Assembly (NCBI GenBank): GCA_030761205.1
Contig: JAULJL010000015.1
Location: 13,087,501-13,151,500 of the forward strand
Origin: Fremontodendron californicum
Taxonomy: Eukaryota; Streptophyta; Magnoliopsida; Malvales; Malvaceae
Direction of reading: 5' to 3'
Length of the DNA: 64,000 nucleotides
Under the pieces are notes generated by a model. That model saw only the letters and a program-made list of their open reading frames with translations. It had not been told where the DNA came from and made no database searches. Both the position numbers and the translations under genes were made by a program. Below, piece after piece: positions 10,725 through 21,470 of the stretch; position 1 is the stretch's first letter, and every line of letters starts with the position of its first letter.

Positions 10725-11903
10725 ATGAAAAATCCTTCGAAATCCCTTCTACTTTTCGTTTATATTATTAAGAAATCATTTAACAAGGCAGAGTCTGATA
10801 AAAGCAGGGGAAAGGTAAGGTCTCCAGGGAAGCAATGTTCAGCATTTCCTGAGGAACTATGCCGATGGTTCTCACTTGCGGAGATTAAAGCTGCCATCAA
10901 CAGCTTCCGTGAAGACTTTGGTAGTTTTGGAGATGCATACTGAGGGATAATTGATGATGGGACTTTGGTAGTTACTATTGAACGCTTTGGGCTACAAGTA
11001 GTTCGTGAGTTCCAAACTGAGGTGCAGTTACTGTGTAACCTACGCCACGTCGCCACCCAAATCTTGTCTCTTTCATTGGATTCTGTTATGAAAAAGACGA
11101 AAAGATTCTTGTTTATGAATATATAAGCAATGGTTCACTTGATAAACATCTTTATGGTAATTGTTCTGATGATCCACTCTCATGGAAGCAGAGGCTAAAG
11201 ATATGCATTGGTTCAGCACGTGGATTGCATTACCTTCATTCAGGAGCAAAGCATTCAGTAATCCATCGTAACATCAGTAGCCGAAACATTCTTTTGGATG
11301 ACGAATGGACTCCTAAGCTTTCCGATCTTAGCCTGTCAAAGATGAGCCAAGTTGGTTTGCCTACTGACTCTTTGAATATGAAGGCAGCAGGTACTGTCGT
11401 GTACATGGATCCGGAGTGTTATATAACTGACCAGCTAACTTAAAAATCATATGTGTACGCTGTTGGAATTGTTTTGTTTGAGGTGCTATGTGGAAGGAAG
11501 GTAATTGATCTAACATTGGAGGGGGATAAACAAACATTTAACTTCTTGGGCTTGTAAATGTATCGAAAACGGGACTATTTATCACATCATTGATCCTTAC
11601 TTGAAGAAGAAAATAGCGGCTGAATGTTTCAAGAAATTCGTGGAGGTTGCGATATTGTTGTGCTTGCGAGACAGGTAATGGACGACCTAAGATGGGGGAA
11701 GTGGAGATGGCACTAGAGATCGCATTGGAGCTGCAGAAAAGAGCTGAGTCGGAGAAGGAGAGTGTCAATCCTCATGATAATATGTGTATGAGGAACCATT
11801 ACCTTGTCGACTTGTTAGAAATGATATTCCTGATTATAGTGGAAATGTATTGGAATTTGATAGCTGTTCTGATGTAGATAGCACGAATTGGGTTCATTCT
11901 TAG
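10725..11903 (+). pseudogene. Dead kinase pseudogene, copy 1
   Basis: Reads as a kinase of the same family through several frames. The N-terminal part (M-K-N-P-S-K-S) runs into A-F-P-E-E-L-C-R-W-F-S-L-A-E-I-K, then the glycine loop is reduced to GSFGDAY and followed by TGA (10941-10943). A frameshift follows near R-H-V-A-T. The later part keeps G-L-H-Y-L-H, HRNISSRN (Asn for catalytic Asp), DLS in place of DFG, M-D-P-E, then TAA at 11441-11443. The C-terminal region continues in another frame (G-R-P-K-M-G-E-V-E-M-A-L-E). A 1-bp loss near 11776 relative to copy 2 shifts the tail. Nearly all other lesions are shared with 22460-23650, so the gene was dead before the block was duplicated. Confidence 0.9.
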
Positions 11904-12040
11904 ATTCTGAAGTTATACAACTAGCAACAATATTGAATCAAATCAACTGGCAACAACTGTTCTGATGTAGATAGCACGAATTGGGTTCATTCTTAGATTC
12001 TGAAGTTATACAACTAGCAACAATATTGAATCAAATCAGG
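11864..12040. repeat. 93-bp local tandem duplication
   Basis: Two nearly perfect copies of a segment starting CTGTTCTGATGTAGATAG (11864 and 11957), covering the end of the pseudogene and its flank. Copy 2 of the block (23.6 kb) has it only once, so this duplication happened after the segmental duplication. Confidence 0.85.
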
Positions 12041-13076
12041 GATAAACAATGAGAAACCTATTACAGAAACTCTGGTTCCTTACTTGATACCATTTATTCA
12101 TCTTTAAATCAAGATACGAATTCCAGAAGCAGAATTCTGTTTTGTCTATTATTGCAATGAAGCTGGTTGGTTCCACATGATAAATTTGGCAGAAACTAGC
12201 AACTAATGATCGCTATTTGCTATCCTGAGCCAGAAATAGTTTTCAAAGCAGCTATGGCATTCAACTTCTTTTTTTGTTTCTTTGCCAGCTTTGTTGTTGC
12301 AGGGGATAAGTAGTTAATTTTCCAAAGCAAAAGAACCATAGCCTCATGGATTTGAGTCCTTGTCTTGTTTTTTCTTTCCTTTATTTTTTTACCTAGTTAA
12401 ATGAAAACAAGGCCACCCTGCTTTGTATTATTTTAAGGACAGAGGCCATGAATTTTTCACTCTGACATTAATTAGTTCCTTTGCAATAAAAGAAGACATT
12501 TATTTGATTCTGTTCATTAAATTGTGAGTTCAGGAAGGCTTATTCATTGATTGAGATTAGTGAATGATTTGGCTATTGCTGTACTGATATAAGTTATGGA
12601 AACAGTTGGCAGGGATTTGAGAACTATTGATAGAGTAGACTTACTAGGTTAGTAACTTTAAGGTGGTCAAACTATAGCATATTCGAGAGAGAAATATTGT
12701 ATGGTTAATGGGTTGACTTAAAAATTTGTTGATTGCTTCGTTGTGAGGAGAATATGGTAATTTTCAGTAAATTGCAGAGTAGGTGTTTGATATTTTGTTT
12801 GAATAGGATTAATATGCTTTTGGAGCTGTCTCGTAATGGGTCAAATAAGGAGTGGTAGCTTCTGTTAATCTTAGCCGAGTTTGGTTGTATTTTGGGTTGT
12901 GAAGTGAATGCAGGTGCTGCTTTCTCTTTCTGTTTTTACTATGGGTAGCATTTTTGGACGCTACTTGAATTTGCCTAAGTCATTCCTTCTCTTTGTTGCA
13001 TTTCAGTTCTTGCTTTGCTTAATTAAAATCAGAGCAGAAAGGATTAGAGTCCCAAACTTTGTGCAGCTCACAATCC
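12041..13076. other. Non-coding tail of the duplicated block
   Basis: Matched by 23690-24727 and in part by the inverted copy at 60911-61340. A 62-codon hydrophobic frame at 12908-13093 is partly kept in copy 2 (24557-24739), but each copy differs at its C-terminus and is cut by the block boundary. I do not support it as a gene. Confidence 0.5.
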
Positions 13077-14655
13077 TCTCCCTATTGAGTGGATGAGGAG
13101 ACTCCTGCTGTCAGAAGGGCTGGCTTCAGGTATAGAGTCCATATCGTTTTCATGAGGTTAGCTCTTAACTCTTATGCAAGATTAAATGCTTTTAATTCTC
13201 AAGCAAAGTATCTTAGCAATCTGATAAATTGCACGAGTATGTACTTATACATTATATTTAGCTTGATAAAGATCACTGTTCTACTTTATGACAAATAAGC
13301 ATATTATCCAATAGATTATGCAACACCAACAAGCACTTAAATCAAGCGTGCACATTGAATTGAACGCAACTAACAGAAGTCTTAATAATATAAGCAAGAA
13401 AACTTGATATTCCTAAATAACAATTCTTACAAAGAAACAAACTGTTTAAGCGGTATCGCCTTCTCGGCAAAGAAAATCTCAGCTTCGGTCCAAAGAACTC
13501 TGCATCCTCTTTCAATTTTCAAAGCATCAGTGTCTATATAACAGCATTCCATGCACTCCTGAACATTTGAACACAAAAAAATTTCATTCTGAATTATTTA
13601 TATTATATAATTGAAGATTAAACAGCTAAACAGAGAGTTGCTTGCCAACATCTAACAGCAGTAGGAATTTGCTGCAGATGAAATACATAATTGTTTCTCT
13701 CTGGAGTTCTTAATAAAGTTGTTTGGTTCACTTCAATTATCTTTGACAAAGCACTTGGTGTTAAAAGTTTTATATTTAATGATTGGCTATTTATAAATCT
13801 CTAGCACAAAGCAATAATGTGAATAACTTACAGAAGCAACTTTTATAGTACTATCTACTATATTGTCATGATGAAATTATTTCAGAAAAAGAAAATTGAT
13901 AATGGAAAAAAGCAATGTAAGTAGAACTTCCTTCTAGAGCTAAATTAGGAACTTCCTTTATTCATTTCACGGATAAATGAAACTGCATTAAGCTTACAAG
14001 AAGAAAAAACAGCTGTAATACTGCTATAATAGATCACAAAGATCTTAACAACGAGACAAACCAGACTACAATCCAAATACAACAAAAGATCAGTAAGATG
14101 TCCTAAAATCGATCCTCAAGCTCTTATCGAGACTCCTATCAATCTTATGAAAATTATTTACTCCATTCCAGACAATAATCTAAGCTTTGAAAACAAGCAG
14201 GCCTGTTCTGCAAATCCAATTTCTAATTTGTTTCTTGACATCTAATAACAGTAACCACTCCATTGTCAATCTCAGAAAAGTGGATGAGAAAGACTTACCT
14301 TAAAGAGTAACTTTTTCCGGTTGAATTCCAAATTCCACTGCAAAAGGATCTGTTTGTAGAGCAGAGGAATAAAAGTCAATCTCAAATTTCCTAAGTATAT
14401 CAACAATGGAAGAAACTGGGATCTCTGTTTCCAGGATATAAGTTGAAAACTTCATGAAATTCTACACACATATGAGCTCAATGGTCCTATGGAGTATAAT
14501 TGAAAAAATTGATGTGAAAGGCAACTAGTAAAAGAAACGCCTGCGAGCATGGAATAAAACTTAAACAATGCACTTATAAAAGGTCAACCTTATAACAATT
14601 AAACAAATTAACATCAATAGTATAGAATCACTTACCATAATTTTGGCTTAGTTTT
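13077..14655. other. Intergenic DNA, 3' side of the NLR
   Basis: AT-rich single-copy-looking sequence between the end of duplication block 1 and the NLR stop codon. It probably includes the NLR 3' UTR near 14656. No other coding potential recognised. Confidence 0.5.
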
Positions 14656-17600
14656 TTAAAATACAACGGAAGGCACATGTTGGACTTTGTAGAAATCTTC
14701 CCCATCTTCCTCGAGACTACCTTTGAATGCTCTAGACATCCACCTAATCTCTAGTTCCCGGAGGATAGTGACGAACATCAGCCCATCTGGAACCATCTTC
14801 AACTTGTAGCAATCAGAAATACCCAAACGACTAAGAGTAGGCATAGCTCCTTCTTCAATTGTCCACTTCTCAAAATTGGGCAACCCACGAAAAAGTAAAG
14901 TTTTTAGTTGGGGGAAACTGTTCTTAGAGCAAATCATTTTCTTTCCAATGAATACTTCCCATCCACTCAAGTACTTTAAGTGAGGCAGCTTCCCAAGCGC
15001 TTCCATTGGGTCTTCAACAAGTCTAGATCCCCATAAAGCTAACTTGGTGAGAGATGAAGGGAATTCATTGTTTTTGGGTAAGTTCTCTATTCTTCCTTCT
15101 ATATGCAGCTTGCAAAGACGGGGACAGCCTAATAGTAGTTTCCTTAAATCAACTACCTTATCCGGAAATGAAAGAAGGTCAGTTTTTAAAGATAGGGATG
15201 TCAGGTATTGCAATGTCTTATTTGGAGGTTCAAAGATTTGGACAAATGTTTCAAAGTGTCTAGGGTCATTTAGAACAAGTTTTCGGAGGTTGGTTAATAG
15301 GAGAAGATTCCTAACATCGCATTTATTAGCAGGAAAATTTACAAGAGTCTGCAAATTGCTCAGATTGGCCAACTGTAACTCATCCGTAATGTTCCCACAC
15401 CACTTAGGAAGATATAGATGTCTCAATTGCTCCATCTTCCATATAATATTTGGCACTTGTACAGTTGATTCCCATGACACTTTATCAATTGTTTGCAAGT
15501 TCAGAGTCTGCAAGCCAACCAGATTGACCAGAGATGTTGGCAATTCTCTTATACGTGTTTTCTTGAGACTTAAAAATCTCAACTGAATTAAAATTCCTAT
15601 ATCTTCTGTTAACTTCTCCTCAAGTCCTTTAATTCCTTCAAGATCTAACACTTTAAGCAATTTGAATTTGTCAAACACGGATTTCAAAAGGCGCCCATCA
15701 TGTATTCTATGTTTTTTTGGACGGAAAAAGAATAAGGACCTAAGGTTGGGATTTTTCTGGTATTTTGGCAAAACAGGATCTTGATCATTTTGACTCAAAT
15801 AGATGGCACACCTACGAATTCCGCTTACTGACATTGTTCTAGAATACGTGGAAGATTGAAGAGCACCACTAGTTTTGTTTCCTTGCGCATGATCAATAAC
15901 ATGGATAAAATTTTCTTGTTTGGCCTTCGACAAGCATAAATCACGCATAAGGTCATGGAGGCGACAAGTTTTTATTGTTCCTGTTGAACCCCTCACTCCC
16001 ACTTGAACCATGGACCTATTTATCAAGTCAAGTAAGTAGCTTTCTGCAACTTCCTCCATGGTTTCATGCATTTCATCTACTTCCACTTCATCTTGCAAGT
16101 ATACAATGCCTTCTGCAACCCATTGCTGAACTAATTTCTTCGTTGGTATGTCAAAATCTTCTGGAAACTGGCTCAAATATAAGAAGCATGGTTTCAGTTG
16201 GTAAGGTAATTCATGGTAACTTAAAGCCAATACCTCAGATAGTCTAGCTTTTCGTCCACGCTCTTTTGATCTTGTCAAGTGTGACTTGATATTTCTGTGC
16301 ACCGTATCCCACTCATTCTGTGTTTCTTTCGTTGCCAAAAGTCCACCAAGCACAACAATTGCCAGCGGTAAACCTGCACAATGCCCCAGCATTTCCCTCC
16401 CTAAATTCTCCATATTTTTGTCAACTATAAAGCCTGAAAAAGACAAAACCAAAAAATATATATATATATCTTATGTTTCCTGCATGAACCGTAGATATAT
16501 AACCAGGTGCTTTCCCTAATAATCATTCATTTTGGGCTTTGACTAGTTGTTTAGGGTGGAATTATCGTTAGGATGGATATCCTAAATCCAAGGCTTCTTA
16601 ATCTTCTGTTCTTCAAAAAAGAAAAAGAAAAGATTATCTTTTCCATTGATTGTCATGCTTCGTGAAGGAGTACCAATTAGGAAAGTTTCTTGTCTATGCT
16701 CTGTTACTTCATATATTATCACAAATTATATACCTAAGAAAAGATAAGAGACAAAAAAGGAAGGTGGAGAAAATGCAATCTTAGAGAAATTTAGAAATAG
16801 AACACGAACTCAAAGGAAATTAAAATATTTACGAACCAAGCATGTGTGTTGGGAATTATAATACTGCTACAAATGAAACAAGGACTTAATTTTTTGGCCA
16901 TGGTTAGTAAGGCATAAACTTTTATGCTTAAAATTCCTAAATGACTGCAGCAGTTGCCTTTGACTTATATTACCAAGTTCTTCCTGGTGTCTACGTTAAT
17001 CTCGTTTAGTTTTGACTTTGCCTATTGATTTTGATTATCATGGTCATTGCTTTGCTTCCTATATTGTAAAGACATTCATGACTGATATTAATCTTGCCCA
17101 ATGCTTGGCTTGGAATATGAATCATAACATGGATATAGCTAGGCATGAACCTAGTCAATGCAGTTTGCTTCAAATATGATCTGTTTGAGCTAAACAATTC
17201 AATTAAGCCATTACTGTTGAACCATGCTAAATTTTTGTTAAGCTACCCAGAAAGGCTAGAGGAAAGCCTTGCTTTTGGCAGTAGTTAGCTTAAATGGTGA
17301 TAACAATAGTTTACGTAGTAATTATGTACCCCTTTTTTCTTTATCCAAAATTCAATTATCATATACTGCACCACTCTAATTCCAAAGGCTGGCTTCATAT
17401 AAGAGAAAAAGATATACGCGAAGCCTATGTTACTCGGACTCTTCATTTTTTTTAAGTATCCATGTCCAATACTTGTGACCGACACATTCAGACATGGGTA
17501 TAAAGATACGATTTTCCAAATATACAAAAAAAACTTTAAAAAATTGAGTGTACTCCTGTCGGGCACATATCAATATCCGACACTATCCCCTAAATCCAGG

Positions 17601-17935
17601 TAACATGGCTAAGCAGATACCAAAACGCAGAATCATGGTTTATGGAGTCAAAGACTATGGCAATCTAAATGTCTAGTTGTATGAATAATGGAATAATTAC
17701 CTACCTGGTTCGTCTTTCCTTGGAAATGCTTTCTGTTGGAATAGCTCCCAACTCTTTTCTTCATTTAAACACTCTGGTTCATGAAGGAACCCATTCAGAT
17801 CAGCATCCAAAGCTACTTTCTTATTGCGGGTTGTAAGCAATATTTTGCTACCAACAGTTCTTTCAACAGGAAAAGCGGGGCATAGAGTCTCCCATGCCTC
17901 GCAGGTCCAAATGTCATCAATTACAATCAAGTACT
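14656..17935 (-). pseudogene. CC-type NLR resistance gene, 5'-truncated
   Basis: Two exons on the minus strand: 17935-17705 and 16433-14656, with donor CCAG|GTAGGT and acceptor TTTTCAG|GC; the frame continues across the junction. Exon 1 keeps kinase-2 (VIDDIW) and RNBS-B (G-S-K-I-L-L-T-T-R). Exon 2 has GLPLA, RNBS-D (C-F-L-Y-L-S-Q-F-P-E-D), an MHD-position motif L-H-D-L-M-R-D-L, then about 14 leucine-rich repeats to the stop. It resembles the RPP8/RPP13-type CC-NLRs that act as intracellular immune receptors. The coiled coil and P-loop are missing: just upstream of VIDDIW, at about 17935, the sequence switches to the duplicated kinase block (AAGTACTTTTAGGCTG, also at 5430). The rest of the ORF is open and undamaged, so the truncation looks recent. 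Without a P-loop it should not work as a canonical NLR. Confidence 0.9.
16434..17704 (-). other. NLR intron, with a dispersed repeat
   Basis: 1271-bp intron with GT-AG borders. 17424-17612 starts CCTATGTTACTCGGACTCTTC-like and ends near CAGGTAACATGG, a word pair typical of a dispersed repeat found in many dicots; its class is not certain. No gene inside. Confidence 0.6.
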
Positions 17936-18251
17936 TTTAGGCTGTTACATTTCATACTACATGAATGCTAAAATCAAGTCAAGGTCAAGCAACATTTCTC
18001 GATGAGATATCACCACAAATATCATTTAAGTCCAAAGTTACTCCTCCGTACTCCTTCACTGTTTCCAAGTACCAACATGGGAGATCCTTCACGTTTTCTT
18101 TCAAGTTTGTTCAGTGACTTTAAGAAAGAAACAGGGAATAGAAAATTGAAATTTAGTGAAGGAATTAATAAGAAGCAGACTAGGATACGAAATCCAGCGG
18201 CTCTTCCTGAGGAAATAGTGTTGGAGCAAACCAGAAAAGAGCCAAGAGAAT
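17922..18251 (+). repeat. Left edge of duplication block 2 (matches 5428-5752)
   Basis: Nearly identical to 5428-5752. Its first 16 bases (AAGTACTTTTAGGCTG) overlap the last readable NLR codons, so this is the breakpoint that truncates the NLR. Confidence 0.85.
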
Positions 18252-19110
18252 TAGGAAAAAATAAGCTGAGAACAAAGAGAGAAAACAGTTTGAATAATGG
18301 CTCACATCAGATTGTGTTGAGCTTCAGTTTCATTCATATAAGTGAATAAAAAATTAGTGGTTCAACCACTAACACTGTCACAACAAACATAACATCAACA
18401 TTCTAAGTTGTTGGACCAAATACAACTACTACACCTTGGTAAGATCAACATGACAGACATGTTGTCATCATAGACCAAATTAAATACAAAACAATACAAG
18501 AGAAATACAAAATGTTATACAGCAAAAATACCATAATAGTTAACAAATAGCCTATCAATTTTGTCTAGCCGAGATCAAAGCTGCAACCAACAACTTCCAT
18601 CAAGACTTGATTATTGGCACTGGTGGTTTTGGACATGTATACAAAGGGTTTTTCAATGATGGGAAGTTGGTTGTTGCTGTCAAACGCTTGAATCCAGATT
18701 CACATCAAAGATGTAATGAGTTTCGAACTGAAGTGCTGTCGCTCTGGCAGCTGTACCACCAACATCTCGTACCTCTTATAGGGTTCTGCAATGATAAGGA
18801 TAAGGACAAGATGATCCTTGTGTATATTGAATACATGAGAAACGGGACACTACGTGATCATCTCTACGGTTCGCCTGTTCCTGTACTTGTCGGGAGGGAA
18901 ATACACGGCCTGAGATGGGTGAAGTGGAGGTGATGCTAGAGCGTTCTTTGGAGCTGCAAGAGAATGCAGACTCAGATATCAGATATGGTGCATCTCGCTC
19001 CTTATGGTGAATATATGTATGAACAAGTATCGTTTTGTGCCCTTGTTCCTGAATACAATAATTCTAGAGTAGACAGTTCTGGTTAGGAGCTAGGTGACTC
19101 TGGAATAACC
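18078..19110 (+). pseudogene. Broken receptor-like kinase gene with insertion and core deletion
   Basis: The N-terminal part starts at 18078 (M-G-D-P-S-R-F-L-S-S-L-F) and runs to A-L-P-E-E. An insertion of about 345 bp (18212-18553) then separates it from the kinase start (18562 on: L-A-E-I-K-A-A-T-N-N-F). The N-lobe is good: glycine loop GTGGFG, VAVK, and the hinge region Y-I-E-Y-M-R-N-G-T-L. After H-L-Y-G-S (about 18870) it jumps to the C-terminal E-V-E-V-M-L-E-R segment, so the catalytic loop, DFG and APE region are deleted. The remaining tail (18935-19110) has several stops. A third, more reduced version is at 5428. Cannot be active. Confidence 0.85.
18212..18553. mobile_element. Insertion splitting the kinase N-terminus
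   Basis: In paralogues the codons P-E-E/D are followed directly by (I/L)-C-R-x-F-S-L-A-E-I-K. Here about 345 bp lie between, flanked by AAATA on both sides, which could be a short target duplication. The first 40 bp of it also survive at 5712-5752, so the insertion preceded duplication. No terminal repeats clear enough to classify it. Confidence 0.45.
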
Positions 19111-19464
19111 TATCCAACTCCAGATACATCGTCATTCACTGAATATATATGGAGCAATGACACTGAGTAGATTGCAAGTGATCATGTGAGGGTATTAAGC
19201 TGACTTCCTAATGTAAAAGTACTTTGTTTATTCTGCAAAAGGAAATTGGAGTCCAGAAATCAGCTTTTTACTTTGTTTTTAATTCGTTATGTGTTATGTA
19301 TGCTTTCTCTTTCCTGTGTTTTCAATATTGGCAATGTTATGATGCAATCCTTCAATCTATAGTTAGATTTGGTGATGGTTCTAAATAGTATGACTTCATC
19401 AGTTGTTAGGCAGAGAACTCTATTCAAGCACTCCTTTTTTAAAATAGAGCTTTTAACAATTTTG

Positions 19465-19775
19465 ACTGCAGTTTGCTTGCTTGACATAATCTGCTATAAC
19501 ATAATTGGAAACTTGAGAGTTCATCAAACAGTCATATGATGCAGCCACTATTGCAGAAAGAGCTATTTTAGCATTTAATTTCTGGTAACCCTTGGTGTTT
19601 GAAATGTGCCTACTGATTTTTTCCTCAAAAAAAAAAAAAGAAGCAGAAGAAGACAAAATAATACACATGAATCCTGAAGAGAAGAAAAGAATAGGGTCCC
19701 TCAGAGGACCCTACTTATTGAATGAGGCTACAACATTATTATTGATAGTACATGAATGATAAAAGGTATTGGTTC
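19465..19775. repeat. Duplicate of 5753-6045
   Basis: Near-identical segment including the AGGGTCC/GGACCCT hairpin at 19692-19713. On the minus strand it contains a frame K-I-S-R-H-I-S-N-T-K-G-Y-Q-K-L that is kept in both copies, but I cannot assign it to a family and it has no clean start. Confidence 0.75.
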
Positions 19776-20321
19776 CAATCAACAGTAAAAAAATAAACGT
19801 AAATAACTCCAACTGAAAAAAAAAAGCTAATTAAATCTTCAACTTTTTTTTTTTTGGAGAAGTAATTAAATCTTCAACTTTGATAATGAGAGATCCTTCA
19901 CATTTCTGCAATATAAACATACTCTTTCATATCTCTCCAACGTTTTGAAGAAAACATTGGCAAACAATAAATCCCATATAATTAAGCGGAAAGCAAATAA
20001 AAACTAACCAGTTTCTATTTGACCCAGTTTACTGTTACTGACTGGAGTGAAATAATTCAGAATTTGGAGATAAAAAAAGGACTTATAACTACAAGATAAG
20101 ATCAAAATAAATAGATGATGGATATTTTATTGACCTCTTACAAGTTATACAACGAAGCAGCCAGGAAATGAAAGGTTTGATAAATGTGTCAGACTTCTAC
20201 ATCCAAGTTACATCCATCCGGATTAAATGAATCAAATTTCAAACTTATTGCTTCTTTTCTCTTTCTCGTAAAATACTGTTTCTTTATTCAACTGCTATTG
20301 AATCCCTAATTAGCTTCCACT

Positions 20322-21470
20322 ATGAAGCATCCTTTGTCTTCTCTTCTAAGCTGCTTAGTTTTAAAGAAAAAATCCCCCCAATTAGAACTTCCGGAGGATA
20401 TATGCCGTCAATTTTCGCTAGCTGAGATCAAAGCCGCTACCAATAACTGCCACCCAGACTCGATTATTGGTAAAGGTGGTTTTGGGACTGTTTACAAAGG
20501 GACTATCGATGATGGAACCATAGTTGCTGTCAAACGCTGCCGAAGCGGAGCATCTCAAGAAGATAGAGAGCTCCGAAATGAGGTACAGTTGCTTTGCCAG
20601 TTGCGCCACCCACATCTCGTCTCTCTCATCGGGCTCTGCCTTGCGCAAAATGAAAAGTTCGTTGTGTTAGAATACATGAGCAGAGGGTCACTCCATGCTT
20701 TTCTCTTTAGGAAGGATTATGTTCCACTCGCTTGGAAACATAGGCTACAGATATGTATCGGTGCAGCACGTGGATTACATTACCTTCACACTGGAGCCAA
20801 GCGTGCTGTAATCCACCGTGACATCAAGAGCTCAAACATAGTTTTAGATGATGAATGTTCTTGTAAGCTTTCCGATTTTGGCTTGTCCAAACTGGGTCCT
20901 CGTAGCATGTCAAAAGCCTTGATAAGAATGGATACTGAAAAAATGATGGGAACTTATGGATATATGGCTCCGGAATACTTAAATCATGGAGAACTGACAG
21001 AAAAATCTGACGTCTTCTCATTTGGGGTCGTTTTGTTTGAAGTTATTTGTGGTAGAAAAGTCTATGATACGACATTACCCGAGCGTCATCAAAACATACT
21101 AGATTGTGCTTCTGAATTTGTAAAGGAAGGAACCATTTATGATGTCATTGATCCATACCTAAAGGGGAGGATAGCTCCAGAATGTTTCAAGAAATATTTG
21201 GAAATAGCTTGTAGCTGTGTCCACGAGAAGGGAAACGAGCGGCCAGCAATGGGTGAGGTGGAGGTCACACTAGAGCTTGCCTTGGAGCTGCAAGAGAAAG
21301 CAGATTCTGAAATGGAGGGCATCAATCCTTCTGGTGAATGTATGTATGAAGAGGCATCAGTTTCTGCCTCTGTTTGCAATTTTTTTAGTCTTTATAGCAA
21401 CTATTATGGACATGTTAGTGGATATAACTCATCAGAGCCATATAGCAATAATTCCAATAATAATAGTTAA
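20322..21470 (+). CDS. FERONIA-related receptor-like cytoplasmic kinase
   Basis: Single-exon ORF of 382 aa, direct-repeat paralogue of 8657-9808. It has GKGGFG, VAVK, alpha-C Glu (R-N-E-V-Q), an intact catalytic loop HRDIKSSN, DFG, G-T-Y-G-Y-M-A-P-E-Y and E-K-S-D-V-F-S-F-G. All residues needed for catalysis are present. No signal peptide, ectodomain or confident transmembrane segment; the short hydrophobic stretch near the N-terminus (S-S-L-L-S-C-L-V-L before KKK) could aid membrane contact. By homology it would phosphorylate Ser/Thr and signal beside CrRLK1L receptors; that role is inference. From about residue 205 on it resembles the inverted paralogue (62031) more than the 8657 copy (D-T-T-L-P-x-R-H-Q-N-I-L), whereas the leader differs from both (K-S-P-Q-L-E). 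Confidence 0.92.
   Translation: MKHPLSSLLSCLVLKKKSPQLELPEDICRQFSLAEIKAATNNCHPDSIIGKGGFGTVYKGTIDDGTIVAVKRCRSGASQEDRELRNEVQLLCQLRHPHLVSLIGLCLAQNEKFVVLEYMSRGSLHAFLFRKDYVPLAWKHRLQICIGAARGLHYLHTGAKRAVIHRDIKSSNIVLDDECSCKLSDFGLSKLGPRSMSKALIRMDTEKMMGTYGYMAPEYLNHGELTEKSDVFSFGVVLFEVICGRKVYDTTLPERHQNILDCASEFVKEGTIYDVIDPYLKGRIAPECFKKYLEIACSCVHEKGNERPAMGEVEVTLELALELQEKADSEMEGINPSGECMYEEASVSASVCNFFSLYSNYYGHVSGYNSSEPYSNNSNNNS

Larger units (their letters stand above)
8148..13076 (+). repeat. Segmental duplication block, direct copy 1
   Basis: Sequence from AACAGTAAAAAAATAAACG to GTGCAGCTCACAATCCTCT is repeated with few differences at 19786-24727. It holds one intact kinase ORF, one dead kinase pseudogene and about 1.1 kb of non-coding tail. 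The inverted copy at 60911-64000 matches this copy further to the left (to about 7905) than copy 2 does. Copy-specific changes include a 93-bp tandem duplication at 11864 and small indels. Confidence 0.9.

Noticed and set aside
12908..13096. Small hydrophobic protein gene in the block tail
   Set aside because: The two block copies (12908 and 24557) end differently because each is cut by the duplication border, and substitutions do not favour the frame.
15044..15586. 180-codon plus-strand ORF
   Set aside because: It is antisense to the LRR-coding exon of the NLR and has no family resemblance.
17285..17566. 93-codon minus-strand ORF inside the NLR intron
   Set aside because: Overlaps a dispersed repeat and is spliced out in the NLR model; no similarity recognised.
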